Shown: in pieces, positions 32,251 through 40,119 of the stretch | How positions within the stretch are numbered: the first letter of the stretch is position 1 | How the letters are laid out: every line of letters starts with the position of its first letter | DNA from: Lachnospiraceae bacterium | GTDB lineage: Bacteria; Bacillota; Clostridia; Lachnospirales; Lachnospiraceae | Assembly: GCA_021153185.1 (NCBI GenBank) | Contig: JAGKTY010000003.1 | Span: 47,649-111,648 of the forward strand | Length of the DNA: 64,000 nt | Direction: 5' to 3' | The notes under the pieces: generated by a model | Databases searched by the model: none | What the model saw: the letters and a program-made list of their open reading frames with translations, nothing else | What the model was told of the DNA's origin: nothing | Translations under genes and position numbers: made by a program

Positions 32251-35200
32251 TTACATCTTTTCCACACCGATGGTTACTTTCTCACCATTGATGTTCCACT
32301 CTTTGCTGATTGCAAGGGATGCATTCTCCGTAATTTCATCAGCAAGTACTTTGCCTGCAATTTTATCTTTGTTTGCACTTACAATGCCGGCAATCTTTGC
32401 ATTGTCATTGATAGAGACCTTGATGTGATCCATCACTTCGAAATCTGCCTCTTTACGCATTGTCTGAATCTTGCTGATGACCTCGTATACAAAGCCTTCC
32501 TCGATGAGCTGCTCTGTCAGGTTTGTATCAAGGACAACGGTCACATAGTTGTCTGCCTCTGCCACAAAGCCTTCCTTTTGTTCCATCTCGATTAACAGAT
32601 CTTCCTCTGCAAGACGTACCTCAGTGCCATCTACATCAAATGTAAGCGCGCCGTCCGCTTTTAATGTATCCATCGCTGCATTTCCGTCAAGTGATGCAAG
32701 GTATGCCTTGATTCCGCCGAGCTGTTTGCCGTATTTTGGTCCGACAGTCTTGAGCTGCGGCTTGAAGCTGTAGCTTGTAAATTCACGCACATCGTCTGTA
32801 AACTCGACAGCCTTCACATTTAATTCATCCTCAATGATTTCCTGATAGAAATCAGAAAGTGCATGGTCTGCTTTGACAAACATCTTGCCGATTGGCTGAC
32901 GGTTTTTGATGTTTGCTGTATTTCTGGCAGCACGTCCCATCACAACAATCTTAAGGACTTCATCCATATCTTCCTCAAGCTGTTTGTCCACAAATGCAGG
33001 ATTTGCCACAGGGAAATCGCACAGGTGAACACTTTCCGGAGCTGCTGCGTCGTTTGTACAAACAAGGTTTCTGTAGATATCGTCTGTCATAAACGGAATC
33101 ATTGGCGCTGCACATTTGGCAACTGTCACAAGTGCTGTGTAAAGTGTCATATATGCATTGATTTTATCCTGCTCCATGCCTTTTGCCCAGAAACGCTCAC
33201 GGCTGCGGCGAACATACCAGTTACTCATCTGGTCTACAAACTCATCGAGTGCTCTTGCTGTCTCAGGGATACGGTAATTTTCAAGGTTCGTATCAACCTC
33301 TGTAATGAGTGTATTGAGCTTTGATAACAACCATTTATCCATAACCGGAAGCTTATCATATTCCAGTGTATATTTTGAGGCATCAAAGCCATCAATATTG
33401 GCATACAGTACAAAGAATGCGTATGTATTCCAAAGGGTACCCATGAATTTACGCTGTCCTTCCTGAACGGCTTTTCCATGGAAACGGTTTGGAAGCCATG
33501 GTGCTGAGTTGATGTAGAAATACCAGCGGATGGCATCTGCGCCGTACTGCTCAAGTGCATCAAACGGGTCAACCGCATTTCCTTTTGACTTACTCATCTT
33601 CTGACCATTTTCATCCTGCACATGACCGAGTACGATGACATTCTCGTATGGTGCTTTGTTAAAAAGAAGTGTCGACTCCGCCATCAGGGAATAGAACCAT
33701 CCACGTGTCTGGTCAACCGCCTCAGAAATAAACTGTGCCGGGAACTGCTTCTCAAATAAGTCTTTGTTCTCAAATGGATAATGATGCTGTGCAAATGGCA
33801 TTGCGCCTGAGTCAAACCAGCAGTCGATTACCTCCGGCACACGTCTCATGGTCTTTTGACACTTCGGACAGGTACATGTAATTTCATCAATATATGGTCT
33901 GTGCAGCTCTACCGTGAGTGCTGCATCGTTCCCGCTCATCTCCCTAAGCTGTGCTCTTGATCCGATTGCCTCCTGGTGTCCGCAGTCCTCACACTCCCAA
34001 ATGTTGAGCGGTGTACCCCAGTAACGGTTACGGCTCACACCCCAGTCCTGGATATTCTCAAGCCAGTTACCGAAACGGCCTTCACCGATAGACTCCGGAA
34101 TCCAGTTGACTGTCTTATTGTTGCGGACAAGGTCATCACGAACGGCTGTCATTTTGATAAACCACGATTCTCTTGCATAGTAAATGAGTGGTGTATCACA
34201 TCTCCAGCAGAATGGATAATCATGCTCAAATTTTGGTGCATCAAACAGCTTTCCTTCTTTGTCAAGGTCGACAAGCACCTTTGGATCTGCATCCTTTACA
34301 AACAGGCCGGCATATGGTGTTTCTTCTGTCATCTCACCTTTTCCGTTCACAAACTGAATAAACGGAAGGTCGTTTTCTCTTCCGACTCTCGCATCGTCCT
34401 CACCAAATGCAGGTGCGATGTGAACGATACCGGTACCGTCTGACATCGTAACGTACTCATCGCATGTCACAAAGTGTGCTTCCTTGTGCTGTTTTTTGGC
34501 TACTTCGTCAGCGCATGCAAAAAGCGGCTCGTAAGATTTGTGTGCAAGCTCTGAGCCCACATACGTCTCAAGTACTTCGTATGCAGGTTTTCCTTCCTCA
34601 GCAAGCTTGCCAAGGACGTTATCAAGAAGCGCCTCGGCCATATAGTAGGTATAGCCGTCTGCTGCTTTCACCTTGCAGTATGTCTCATGTGGATTCACAC
34701 AGAGCGCCGTATTACTTGGAAGTGTCCAAGGTGTCGTCGTCCAGGCAAGGAAATATGCATCCTCACCGACTACCTTGAAACGGACAACGGCTGAACGCTC
34801 TTTGACTGCTTTATATCCCTGTGCGACCTCGTGAGAAGAAAGCGGCGTACCGCAGCGAGGGCAGTAAGGTACAATTTTAAAGCCTTTGTATAATAAATTT
34901 TTATCCCAGATTTCTTTTAAAGCCCACCACTCAGACTCAATAAAGTCATCATGATATGTAACATACGGATCGTCCATATCTGCCCAGAAACCGACCGTAC
35001 CTGAGAAATCCTCCCACATACCTTTGTACTTCCAAACAGACTCTTTACATTTGTCGATGAATGGATCAAGACCATATTCCTCAATCTGCTCTTTTCCATC
35101 AAGGCCCAATAATTTCTCAACCTCAAGCTCTACCGGAAGACCATGTGTATCCCATCCTGCCTTACGCGGAACCATGTAGCCTTTCATGGTGCGGTATCTT

Positions 35201-35406
35201 GGAATCATATCCTTGATAACACGTGTCAGTACGTGTCCAATATGTGGTTTTCCGTTTGCGGTTGGCGGTCCGTCATAAAATGTGTAGGTAGGACCTTCCT
35301 TACGGTTTTCCATACTTTTTTTGAAAATGTCATTGTCACGCCAGAACTTCTCAATTTCTTTCTCGCGCTCAACAAAGTTTAAGTTCGTAGATACTTTCTG
35401 ATACAT
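32251..35406 (-). CDS. ileS: isoleucyl-tRNA synthetase, long (IleS2-like) form
   Basis: A 1051-residue class I aminoacyl-tRNA synthetase that charges tRNA-Ile. It has PPTANGKPHIGHVL (HIGH motif, near residue 40) and KMSKSKGN (near 600), plus paired cysteines in CPRCG and CPKCQ. The length and the form of motifs such as GFWADMDDPYVTY resemble the eukaryote-like IleS2 group rather than the roughly 930-residue IleS1. The ATG at 35406 is preferred because GGGAGA lies five bases upstream and the longer frame would extend into the T-box leader. Expression is controlled by that leader. Confidence 0.95.
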   Translation of the reverse strand: MYQKVSTNLNFVEREKEIEKFWRDNDIFKKSMENRKEGPTYTFYDGPPTANGKPHIGHVLTRVIKDMIPRYRTMKGYMVPRKAGWDTHGLPVELEVEKLLGLDGKEQIEEYGLDPFIDKCKESVWKYKGMWEDFSGTVGFWADMDDPYVTYHDDFIESEWWALKEIWDKNLLYKGFKIVPYCPRCGTPLSSHEVAQGYKAVKERSAVVRFKVVGEDAYFLAWTTTPWTLPSNTALCVNPHETYCKVKAADGYTYYMAEALLDNVLGKLAEEGKPAYEVLETYVGSELAHKSYEPLFACADEVAKKQHKEAHFVTCDEYVTMSDGTGIVHIAPAFGEDDARVGRENDLPFIQFVNGKGEMTEETPYAGLFVKDADPKVLVDLDKEGKLFDAPKFEHDYPFCWRCDTPLIYYARESWFIKMTAVRDDLVRNNKTVNWIPESIGEGRFGNWLENIQDWGVSRNRYWGTPLNIWECEDCGHQEAIGSRAQLREMSGNDAALTVELHRPYIDEITCTCPKCQKTMRRVPEVIDCWFDSGAMPFAQHHYPFENKDLFEKQFPAQFISEAVDQTRGWFYSLMAESTLLFNKAPYENVIVLGHVQDENGQKMSKSKGNAVDPFDALEQYGADAIRWYFYINSAPWLPNRFHGKAVQEGQRKFMGTLWNTYAFFVLYANIDGFDASKYTLEYDKLPVMDKWLLSKLNTLITEVDTNLENYRIPETARALDEFVDQMSNWYVRRSRERFWAKGMEQDKINAYMTLYTALVTVAKCAAPMIPFMTDDIYRNLVCTNDAAAPESVHLCDFPVANPAFVDKQLEEDMDEVLKIVVMGRAARNTANIKNRQPIGKMFVKADHALSDFYQEIIEDELNVKAVEFTDDVREFTSYSFKPQLKTVGPKYGKQLGGIKAYLASLDGNAAMDTLKADGALTFDVDGTEVRLAEEDLLIEMEQKEGFVAEADNYVTVVLDTNLTEQLIEEGFVYEVISKIQTMRKEADFEVMDHIKVSINDNAKIAGIVSANKDKIAGKVLADEITENASLAISKEWNINGEKVTIGVEKM

Positions 35407-35414
35407 CGCAATCT

Positions 35415-35674
35415 CCCTTTCATAAAAAAATAAAAGCCTTCGTCCCGTAAAAGGACGAAAGCTGCTTCGTACCACCCATTACGATATACTCCTGCAAATG
35501 CAGTCCATATATGCCCTTTGTAACGTAAAGGCTACGTCAGTGCTTACTATGATTTCAGCCTGCAACTCAGAAGTGATTTTCCTAAACTCACTGTATGACC
35601 CTTCCACCGTCGGCCACTCGCTAAAACAGGTTACGAGTCTCGTACTGTCTTCGTCAACGTCTTTCTCAATTTCT
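35415..35674 (-). promoter_or_regulatory. T-box leader of ileS (isoleucine specifier)
   Basis: The minus-strand leader has the conserved T-box core GGGTGGTACGAAG (about 35465-35477), able to pair with the CCA end of uncharged tRNA. It is followed by a terminator stem (35436-35445 with 35453-35462, one wobble) and a T-rich tail down to 35415. Upstream, stem I carries the GGTGGAAG element, and a GAAATCATAG specifier loop presents ATC, an Ile codon (plus-strand GAT at 35551-35553). Uncharged tRNA-Ile should favour the antiterminator and raise ileS expression. Confidence 0.95.
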
Positions 35675-35680
35675 TTTCCA

Positions 35681-35710
35681 ATTATAATGCGCCAAAATAG
35701 TACATGTCAA
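35681..35710 (-). promoter_or_regulatory. sigma-A promoter of the ileS T-box transcript
   Basis: On the minus strand a perfect TTGACA (35705-35710) and perfect TATAAT (35681-35686) are 18 bases apart, about 10 bases before the T-box leader begins. Confidence 0.9.
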
Positions 35711-35769
35711 GGTCAGATTCACAAATAATGCTGATTTTATCAACCTTTTAGGCGACCCTGACACATCTT

Positions 35770-36318
35770 TTATGCCTCCAAATGCCTTCCGAGAAAGCCG
35801 GCAGCAACCATCGTCAGTTTTTTTTCGCTTTCCCCAAGCTCGGAAGGCTCCTCACCTTGCAGCATAATCACACTTCCAATCACGTCTCCCTCACACAAAA
35901 TCGGAGCAATCATAAGCTGTTGGTATTGCTCCTGTCCGATTCCTGAATCGAGCAGCATGACACCTTTGTTTTTTTGATTCGCACGATAGAACACGCGGTT
36001 TTCCATGATATCCTGAAGCTGCCTGCTGATTTCGCGCCCCACAAGTTCTTTGCAGCCACCGCTTGCGGAAATAAAATATTCTCTGTCCGTAATGAGTACC
36101 GTCTTTCCGCTCACCTGTGCAACACTTTTGGCACATTGACTTGCAAAGCTTGTCAATTCCCCCATCGGCGAATATTTTTTTAATATAATTTCACCCGATT
36201 TATCGGTAAATATTTCAATGGGATCTGTCTCCCTGATTCGAAGGTTTCTGCGGATTTCCTTTGGAATGACAATTCTACCCAAATCATCAATTCTTCTAAC
36301 GATGCCTGTTGCTTTCAT
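35770..36318 (-). CDS. spoVT: SpoVT/AbrB-family transcriptional regulator
   Basis: A 182-residue regulator. The N-terminal AbrB-type swapped-hairpin DNA-binding domain reads KATGIVRRIDDLGRIVIPKE, and a GAF-like C-terminal domain follows (about 55-180), as in SpoVT of Bacillus, which tunes sigma-G genes in the forespore. The ATG at 36318 has an AGGAGG site four bases upstream; a longer frame has no site. Length matches SpoVT (about 178). Some non-sporulating clostridia keep this gene, so its presence does not prove sporulation. A sigma-G-like promoter may lie upstream. Confidence 0.92.
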   Translation of the reverse strand: MKATGIVRRIDDLGRIVIPKEIRRNLRIRETDPIEIFTDKSGEIILKKYSPMGELTSFASQCAKSVAQVSGKTVLITDREYFISASGGCKELVGREISRQLQDIMENRVFYRANQKNKGVMLLDSGIGQEQYQQLMIAPILCEGDVIGSVIMLQGEEPSELGESEKKLTMVAAGFLGRHLEA

Positions 36319-36370
36319 ATTTCCTCCTTTTACAGGCAGAACACGGAATGTCGTAATGTGTTTTTTCATG

Positions 36371-36424
36371 AAAAAATCCCTCTGCCCATCCATACTTTTG
36401 ATAGTAGTATGAACTGACAGAGGG
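36371..36424 (-). terminator. interrupted hairpin terminator of the cytidylate-kinase-like gene
   Basis: Outer arms CCCTCTG (36378-36384) and CAGAGGG (36418-36424) and inner arms CATACT/AGTATG form an interrupted stem. On the minus strand it ends in six T residues. It lies 60 bases past the stop of the upstream gene. Confidence 0.7.
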
Positions 36425-36484
36425 ATAATATGTATTTATTTGAAAAATATTAGATTTTTTATCGCTATGGTCCGTTATGACCTG

Positions 36485-37075
36485 TTAGAGCGATGCCTTG
36501 ATGAAATCCACCAAAATCTCAGCTGTCTTTTCCACGCCGAAACGGCTGCTGTTGATGCACATATCATACGCATGCGCGTCGCCCCAGTCACCTTTTGCAA
36601 GGCTGTCATGATACACCCTTCTCTTGCGGTCGTGGCGCACCATTTTTTCAATGGCCTCTTCACGGCTGAGCTGATATTTGTTCATGACACGGGCAATTTT
36701 GTCCTCCTTATCACCGAGGATAAAGATTGAGAGCATATGGTCGTACTCTTTGAGTACTTCATCTCCGCATCGTCCGACAACGACAAACGACTCTCCCTTT
36801 TGCGCACATTCCTTTAAATGATCAAACTGCATCAGCGCAATCGTATCTTCAATCGCATTTGAAAAACCGTTGACCTTTCTTGATAAGAACAGGTTTCTTG
36901 ATTTTTCATCAAATTTTTCTACTTCCTTTAAATCAAGATTGTTTTTCTCTGCGACAATCTCCAACAGATTTTTGTCAAAAAGAGCAATTCCCATACTCTT
37001 TGCAATTCTCTCGGCAATCTCATGGCCGCCGCTTCCGAATTCACGGCCGATTGCAATCATAATTTGTTTATCCAT
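36485..37075 (-). CDS. cytidylate kinase-like P-loop protein
   Basis: A 196-residue protein of the cytidylate-kinase-like family, distinct from true Cmk. The phosphate-binding loop is altered to GREFGSGGHEIAERIA near residue 9; an FDKNLLE segment and a lid region with RHDRKRRVYH follow. These proteins are widespread in Lachnospiraceae and Clostridia, and their substrate is unknown to me. It stands 15 bases after an ion transporter gene, so is probably co-transcribed with it. Confidence 0.85.
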   Translation of the reverse strand: MDKQIMIAIGREFGSGGHEIAERIAKSMGIALFDKNLLEIVAEKNNLDLKEVEKFDEKSRNLFLSRKVNGFSNAIEDTIALMQFDHLKECAQKGESFVVVGRCGDEVLKEYDHMLSIFILGDKEDKIARVMNKYQLSREEAIEKMVRHDRKRRVYHDSLAKGDWGDAHAYDMCINSSRFGVEKTAEILVDFIKASL

Positions 37076-37090
37076 CTCTATTCTCCTTTC

Positions 37091-38434
37091 TTAGCAATAT
37101 CTAACAAAGATGATTAGCATAGAAACCAAAATAACGATGACGGTTGCCGGTGCCGCACTCTTACAGTACTTGCCCCATCCGATGAAGTGACCGTTTTTGG
37201 CGGCAACAGATGTACCGACTACGTTGGCTGAAGCACCGATTGGTGTCGCTGCACCACCGATATCCGTTCCCATGGAAAGTGTCCATGCAAGTGTTGCCTG
37301 CAGGGCAGGGTTTCCGGCAGAAAGTCCCTGGATAATCGGAACCATAGTCGCTGCAAACGGAATGTTGTCTACAAATGCCGATGCGGTTGCAGAAACCCAG
37401 ATGATGATTGCTACCATTACCTTGACATTTCCGCCGCTGACATTTTTGATGAAATTGGCAATCTCTTCCAGAATGCCTGTCTGCTCAAGACCGCCTACGA
37501 CAATGAACAGTCCCATGAAGAACAACAAAATCTTGTAGTCGACCTTTGACATGATTTCTTTTAAATGCTTGTGGTTAAAAATCATCGTAATCACTGCCAC
37601 AACTGCACCGATAAATGCAACTGACAAATGTGTGTTGGCATGTGTGATTAACATGACAACCGCAATTCCAAAAATAATGGTACTGCCGATAAAACCTGTT
37701 TTGCTTGTGATCGCCTCTTTTGGGTCCGGCATTGTTGATACATCGATCACTGCCTCTGATACAAGCTCTTTGCGGAATACCAGATAGAAATATACGACGA
37801 TTATGATTAAGCTGATTCCGGCGATAAGTCCCGTATTGGTCAAAAAGTCCACAAACGCATAATGGAGCTTTGAACCAATGATAATGTTTGGCGGATCGCC
37901 GCACATTGTTGCGGAACCACCGAGGTTTGCACAGAAAATCTCTGACAAGATCATCGGGACCGGATTAAATTTGAGTAGCTTTGCCAGCTCTACTGTGACA
38001 GCAGCCAGGAATAAGATAACTGTGATACTGTCAATAAACATGGCAAGAATCGCTGACATAATCATAAATGTGATAAACAGCGGAATGGTCTGGTAATTTA
38101 CAAGCTTTGCAAGCTTCATACATAACCATCTGAAGAATCCTGCAAGTGCCATTCCCTCTACCATAATCATCATTCCGGCAAGGAAAATGATGGTTGCCCA
38201 GTCAATACCGGCTGACTCCGGCGCCTCACCGATCCAAAAGCCGGGTTGAATTAAACTGCTTAAGTTGAGTGTTTCTATGACGGCGTTCATATCTCTCATC
38301 GCCACACCAAACACCAGGAGCAATGTCAATGCTCCGCAGGTCAATGTAACATAGTGCTTTTCAATCTTATCAAGTACGACAAGAACAAACATCACTACGA
38401 AAATTGCCACTGCTAATACGCGTGCTAAAACCAT
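37091..38434 (-). CDS. ArsB/NhaD/SLC13-type ion transporter
   Basis: A 447-residue integral membrane protein with about 11-12 hydrophobic segments, of the ion transporter superfamily that holds NhaD Na+/H+ antiporters, ArsB and CitM/DASS carriers. The two inverted halves each end in a family motif: GGSATMCGDPPNIIIGS (about 174-190) and DIGGAATPIGASANVVG (about 390). It exchanges or imports an ion or organic anion; the substrate cannot be told from these motifs, and no arsenic genes are nearby. The start follows AAGGAGGT. Confidence 0.88.
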   Translation of the reverse strand: MVLARVLAVAIFVVMFVLVVLDKIEKHYVTLTCGALTLLLVFGVAMRDMNAVIETLNLSSLIQPGFWIGEAPESAGIDWATIIFLAGMMIMVEGMALAGFFRWLCMKLAKLVNYQTIPLFITFMIMSAILAMFIDSITVILFLAAVTVELAKLLKFNPVPMILSEIFCANLGGSATMCGDPPNIIIGSKLHYAFVDFLTNTGLIAGISLIIIVVYFYLVFRKELVSEAVIDVSTMPDPKEAITSKTGFIGSTIIFGIAVVMLITHANTHLSVAFIGAVVAVITMIFNHKHLKEIMSKVDYKILLFFMGLFIVVGGLEQTGILEEIANFIKNVSGGNVKVMVAIIIWVSATASAFVDNIPFAATMVPIIQGLSAGNPALQATLAWTLSMGTDIGGAATPIGASANVVGTSVAAKNGHFIGWGKYCKSAAPATVIVILVSMLIIFVRYC

Positions 38435-38581
38435 GCTGTACCTCCTTAGTAGAAATGTAATCTATTTTGACACCTTCATGCGCCAAACAACATTCCTATC
38501 ATAGCACTAACTTTTCCCGAAGGAAATAGCAACTTTTGTAATTTTTTTGACTATTTTTACAAAAATTTTAGATTCTATTCA

Positions 38582-40108
38582 CTAATCAAGCACTTTTCTC
38601 TTTGCTACTTCCACTTTTTCCTCTAAGCACGCAAACATCCGATCTGTCTTTTCTGTGTTCATTTTTGGTGTAATCAGGCTGACAACCGGAACAAGTACAA
38701 GACTGACAAGCATTGTAAAGGCACCTGCATTGATCGGCGATTTGATATATCCAAAAATCATATTTGTGACGGTCACGCCGATACTGAATATAAAGCTGAC
38801 CCAGACAGACGCTTTGGAAACCTTTTTCCAGTAAAGACCGTACATAAATGGTGCAAGGAACGCGCCTGCAAGTGCACCCCATGAATATCCCATGAGCTGT
38901 GCAATGTTTGGAATACTGTCTTTGTTAAGCGCAATGATGACAGAAATCGCCACAAATACGATGACAAAAATCCGCATGATAAGCACCTGTTTTTTCTCGT
39001 CCTTCTTCTTCATCACTGTTGTTCCCAAAAAGTCCATGGTCAGTGTTGAGCTTGATGTCAGTACAAGAGAAGAAAGTGTCGACATCGATGCAGAAAGCAC
39101 AAGCACAATGACAACACCGATCAAAATATCCGGAAGTGTGGAAAGCATTGTCGGAATGATAGAATCATATCCGTTTGCTGCGATATCGACTTTATCTGAG
39201 AACAAACGACCAAATCCGCCAAGGAAATAACATCCGCCGGCTACGACAACCGCAAAGAAGGTTGATACGATGGTTCCTGTCTGAACCGATTTCTCACTTT
39301 TGATTGCATAGAATTTGCCAACCATCTGCGGAAGTCCCCATGTACCAAGCGATGTCAAAATGATAACGCCGAGAAGATTTAATGGGTCCGGTCCAAAGAA
39401 GGAAGCAAAAATACCGCTTCCATTTACGACAACTGCTTCTTCCGGTCCCGGCACCTGCGCCGCAAGGCTTGAGAGCGCATTGAAAAATCCGCCCTGTCCG
39501 TTTAATACGGCAACAATTACTGCTGCGATACCAAATAACATGAAGATACCCTGAATAAAATCGTTGAGGGCAGTTGCCATATAACCACCCAAAATGACAT
39601 ACACACCTGTCAGAACAGCCATAACAATGAGACAAACACTGTATGGAATATCAAATGCCATTCCAAACAGACGGGAAAGTCCATTGTATACAGAGGCCGT
39701 ATAAGGAATCAAAAAGACGAACGTGATAATGGATGCCGCGATGCGAAGCGCATTGCTGTCGTAGCGTTTTCCGAAGAAATCCGGCATTGTTTTGGCATCG
39801 ATATGCTGCGTCATAATTCTTGTTCTTCTTCCGAGTACAAACCAGGCAAGCAAGCTACCAAGAAACGCATTGCCAAGACCAATCCAGGTAGATGCGATAC
39901 CGTATTTCCATCCAAACTGTCCCGCATATCCGACAAATACAACGGCAGAAAAATAGGACGTTCCATACGCGAATGCGGAAATCCAAGGACCTGCAGAGCG
40001 CGACCCGAGTACGAATCCGTCAACATCAGTTGCATGTTTTCTCGTATACACGCCAATGCCAATCATGACGGCAAAGAAAATAAATAATAATAGTACCTTT
40101 ACAAACAT
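38582..40108 (-). CDS. sodium:solute symporter (SSS family)
   Basis: A 508-residue membrane protein with about 13 hydrophobic segments, of the SSS/LeuT-fold family that includes PutP. The N-terminus VYTRKHATDVDGFVLGSRSAGPWISAFAYGTSYFSAVVFVG and the region GGYMATALNDFIQG are typical, and the sodium-site Ser/Thr stretch STLSSLVLTSSS is present. It should import a small solute such as proline or another amino acid with Na+. It starts 11 bases after the PotCD fusion gene and probably belongs to the polyamine importer transcript. Confidence 0.9.
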   Translation of the reverse strand: MFVKVLLLFIFFAVMIGIGVYTRKHATDVDGFVLGSRSAGPWISAFAYGTSYFSAVVFVGYAGQFGWKYGIASTWIGLGNAFLGSLLAWFVLGRRTRIMTQHIDAKTMPDFFGKRYDSNALRIAASIITFVFLIPYTASVYNGLSRLFGMAFDIPYSVCLIVMAVLTGVYVILGGYMATALNDFIQGIFMLFGIAAVIVAVLNGQGGFFNALSSLAAQVPGPEEAVVVNGSGIFASFFGPDPLNLLGVIILTSLGTWGLPQMVGKFYAIKSEKSVQTGTIVSTFFAVVVAGGCYFLGGFGRLFSDKVDIAANGYDSIIPTMLSTLPDILIGVVIVLVLSASMSTLSSLVLTSSSTLTMDFLGTTVMKKKDEKKQVLIMRIFVIVFVAISVIIALNKDSIPNIAQLMGYSWGALAGAFLAPFMYGLYWKKVSKASVWVSFIFSIGVTVTNMIFGYIKSPINAGAFTMLVSLVLVPVVSLITPKMNTEKTDRMFACLEEKVEVAKRKVLD

Positions 40109-40119
40109 TTTTTCCCTCC

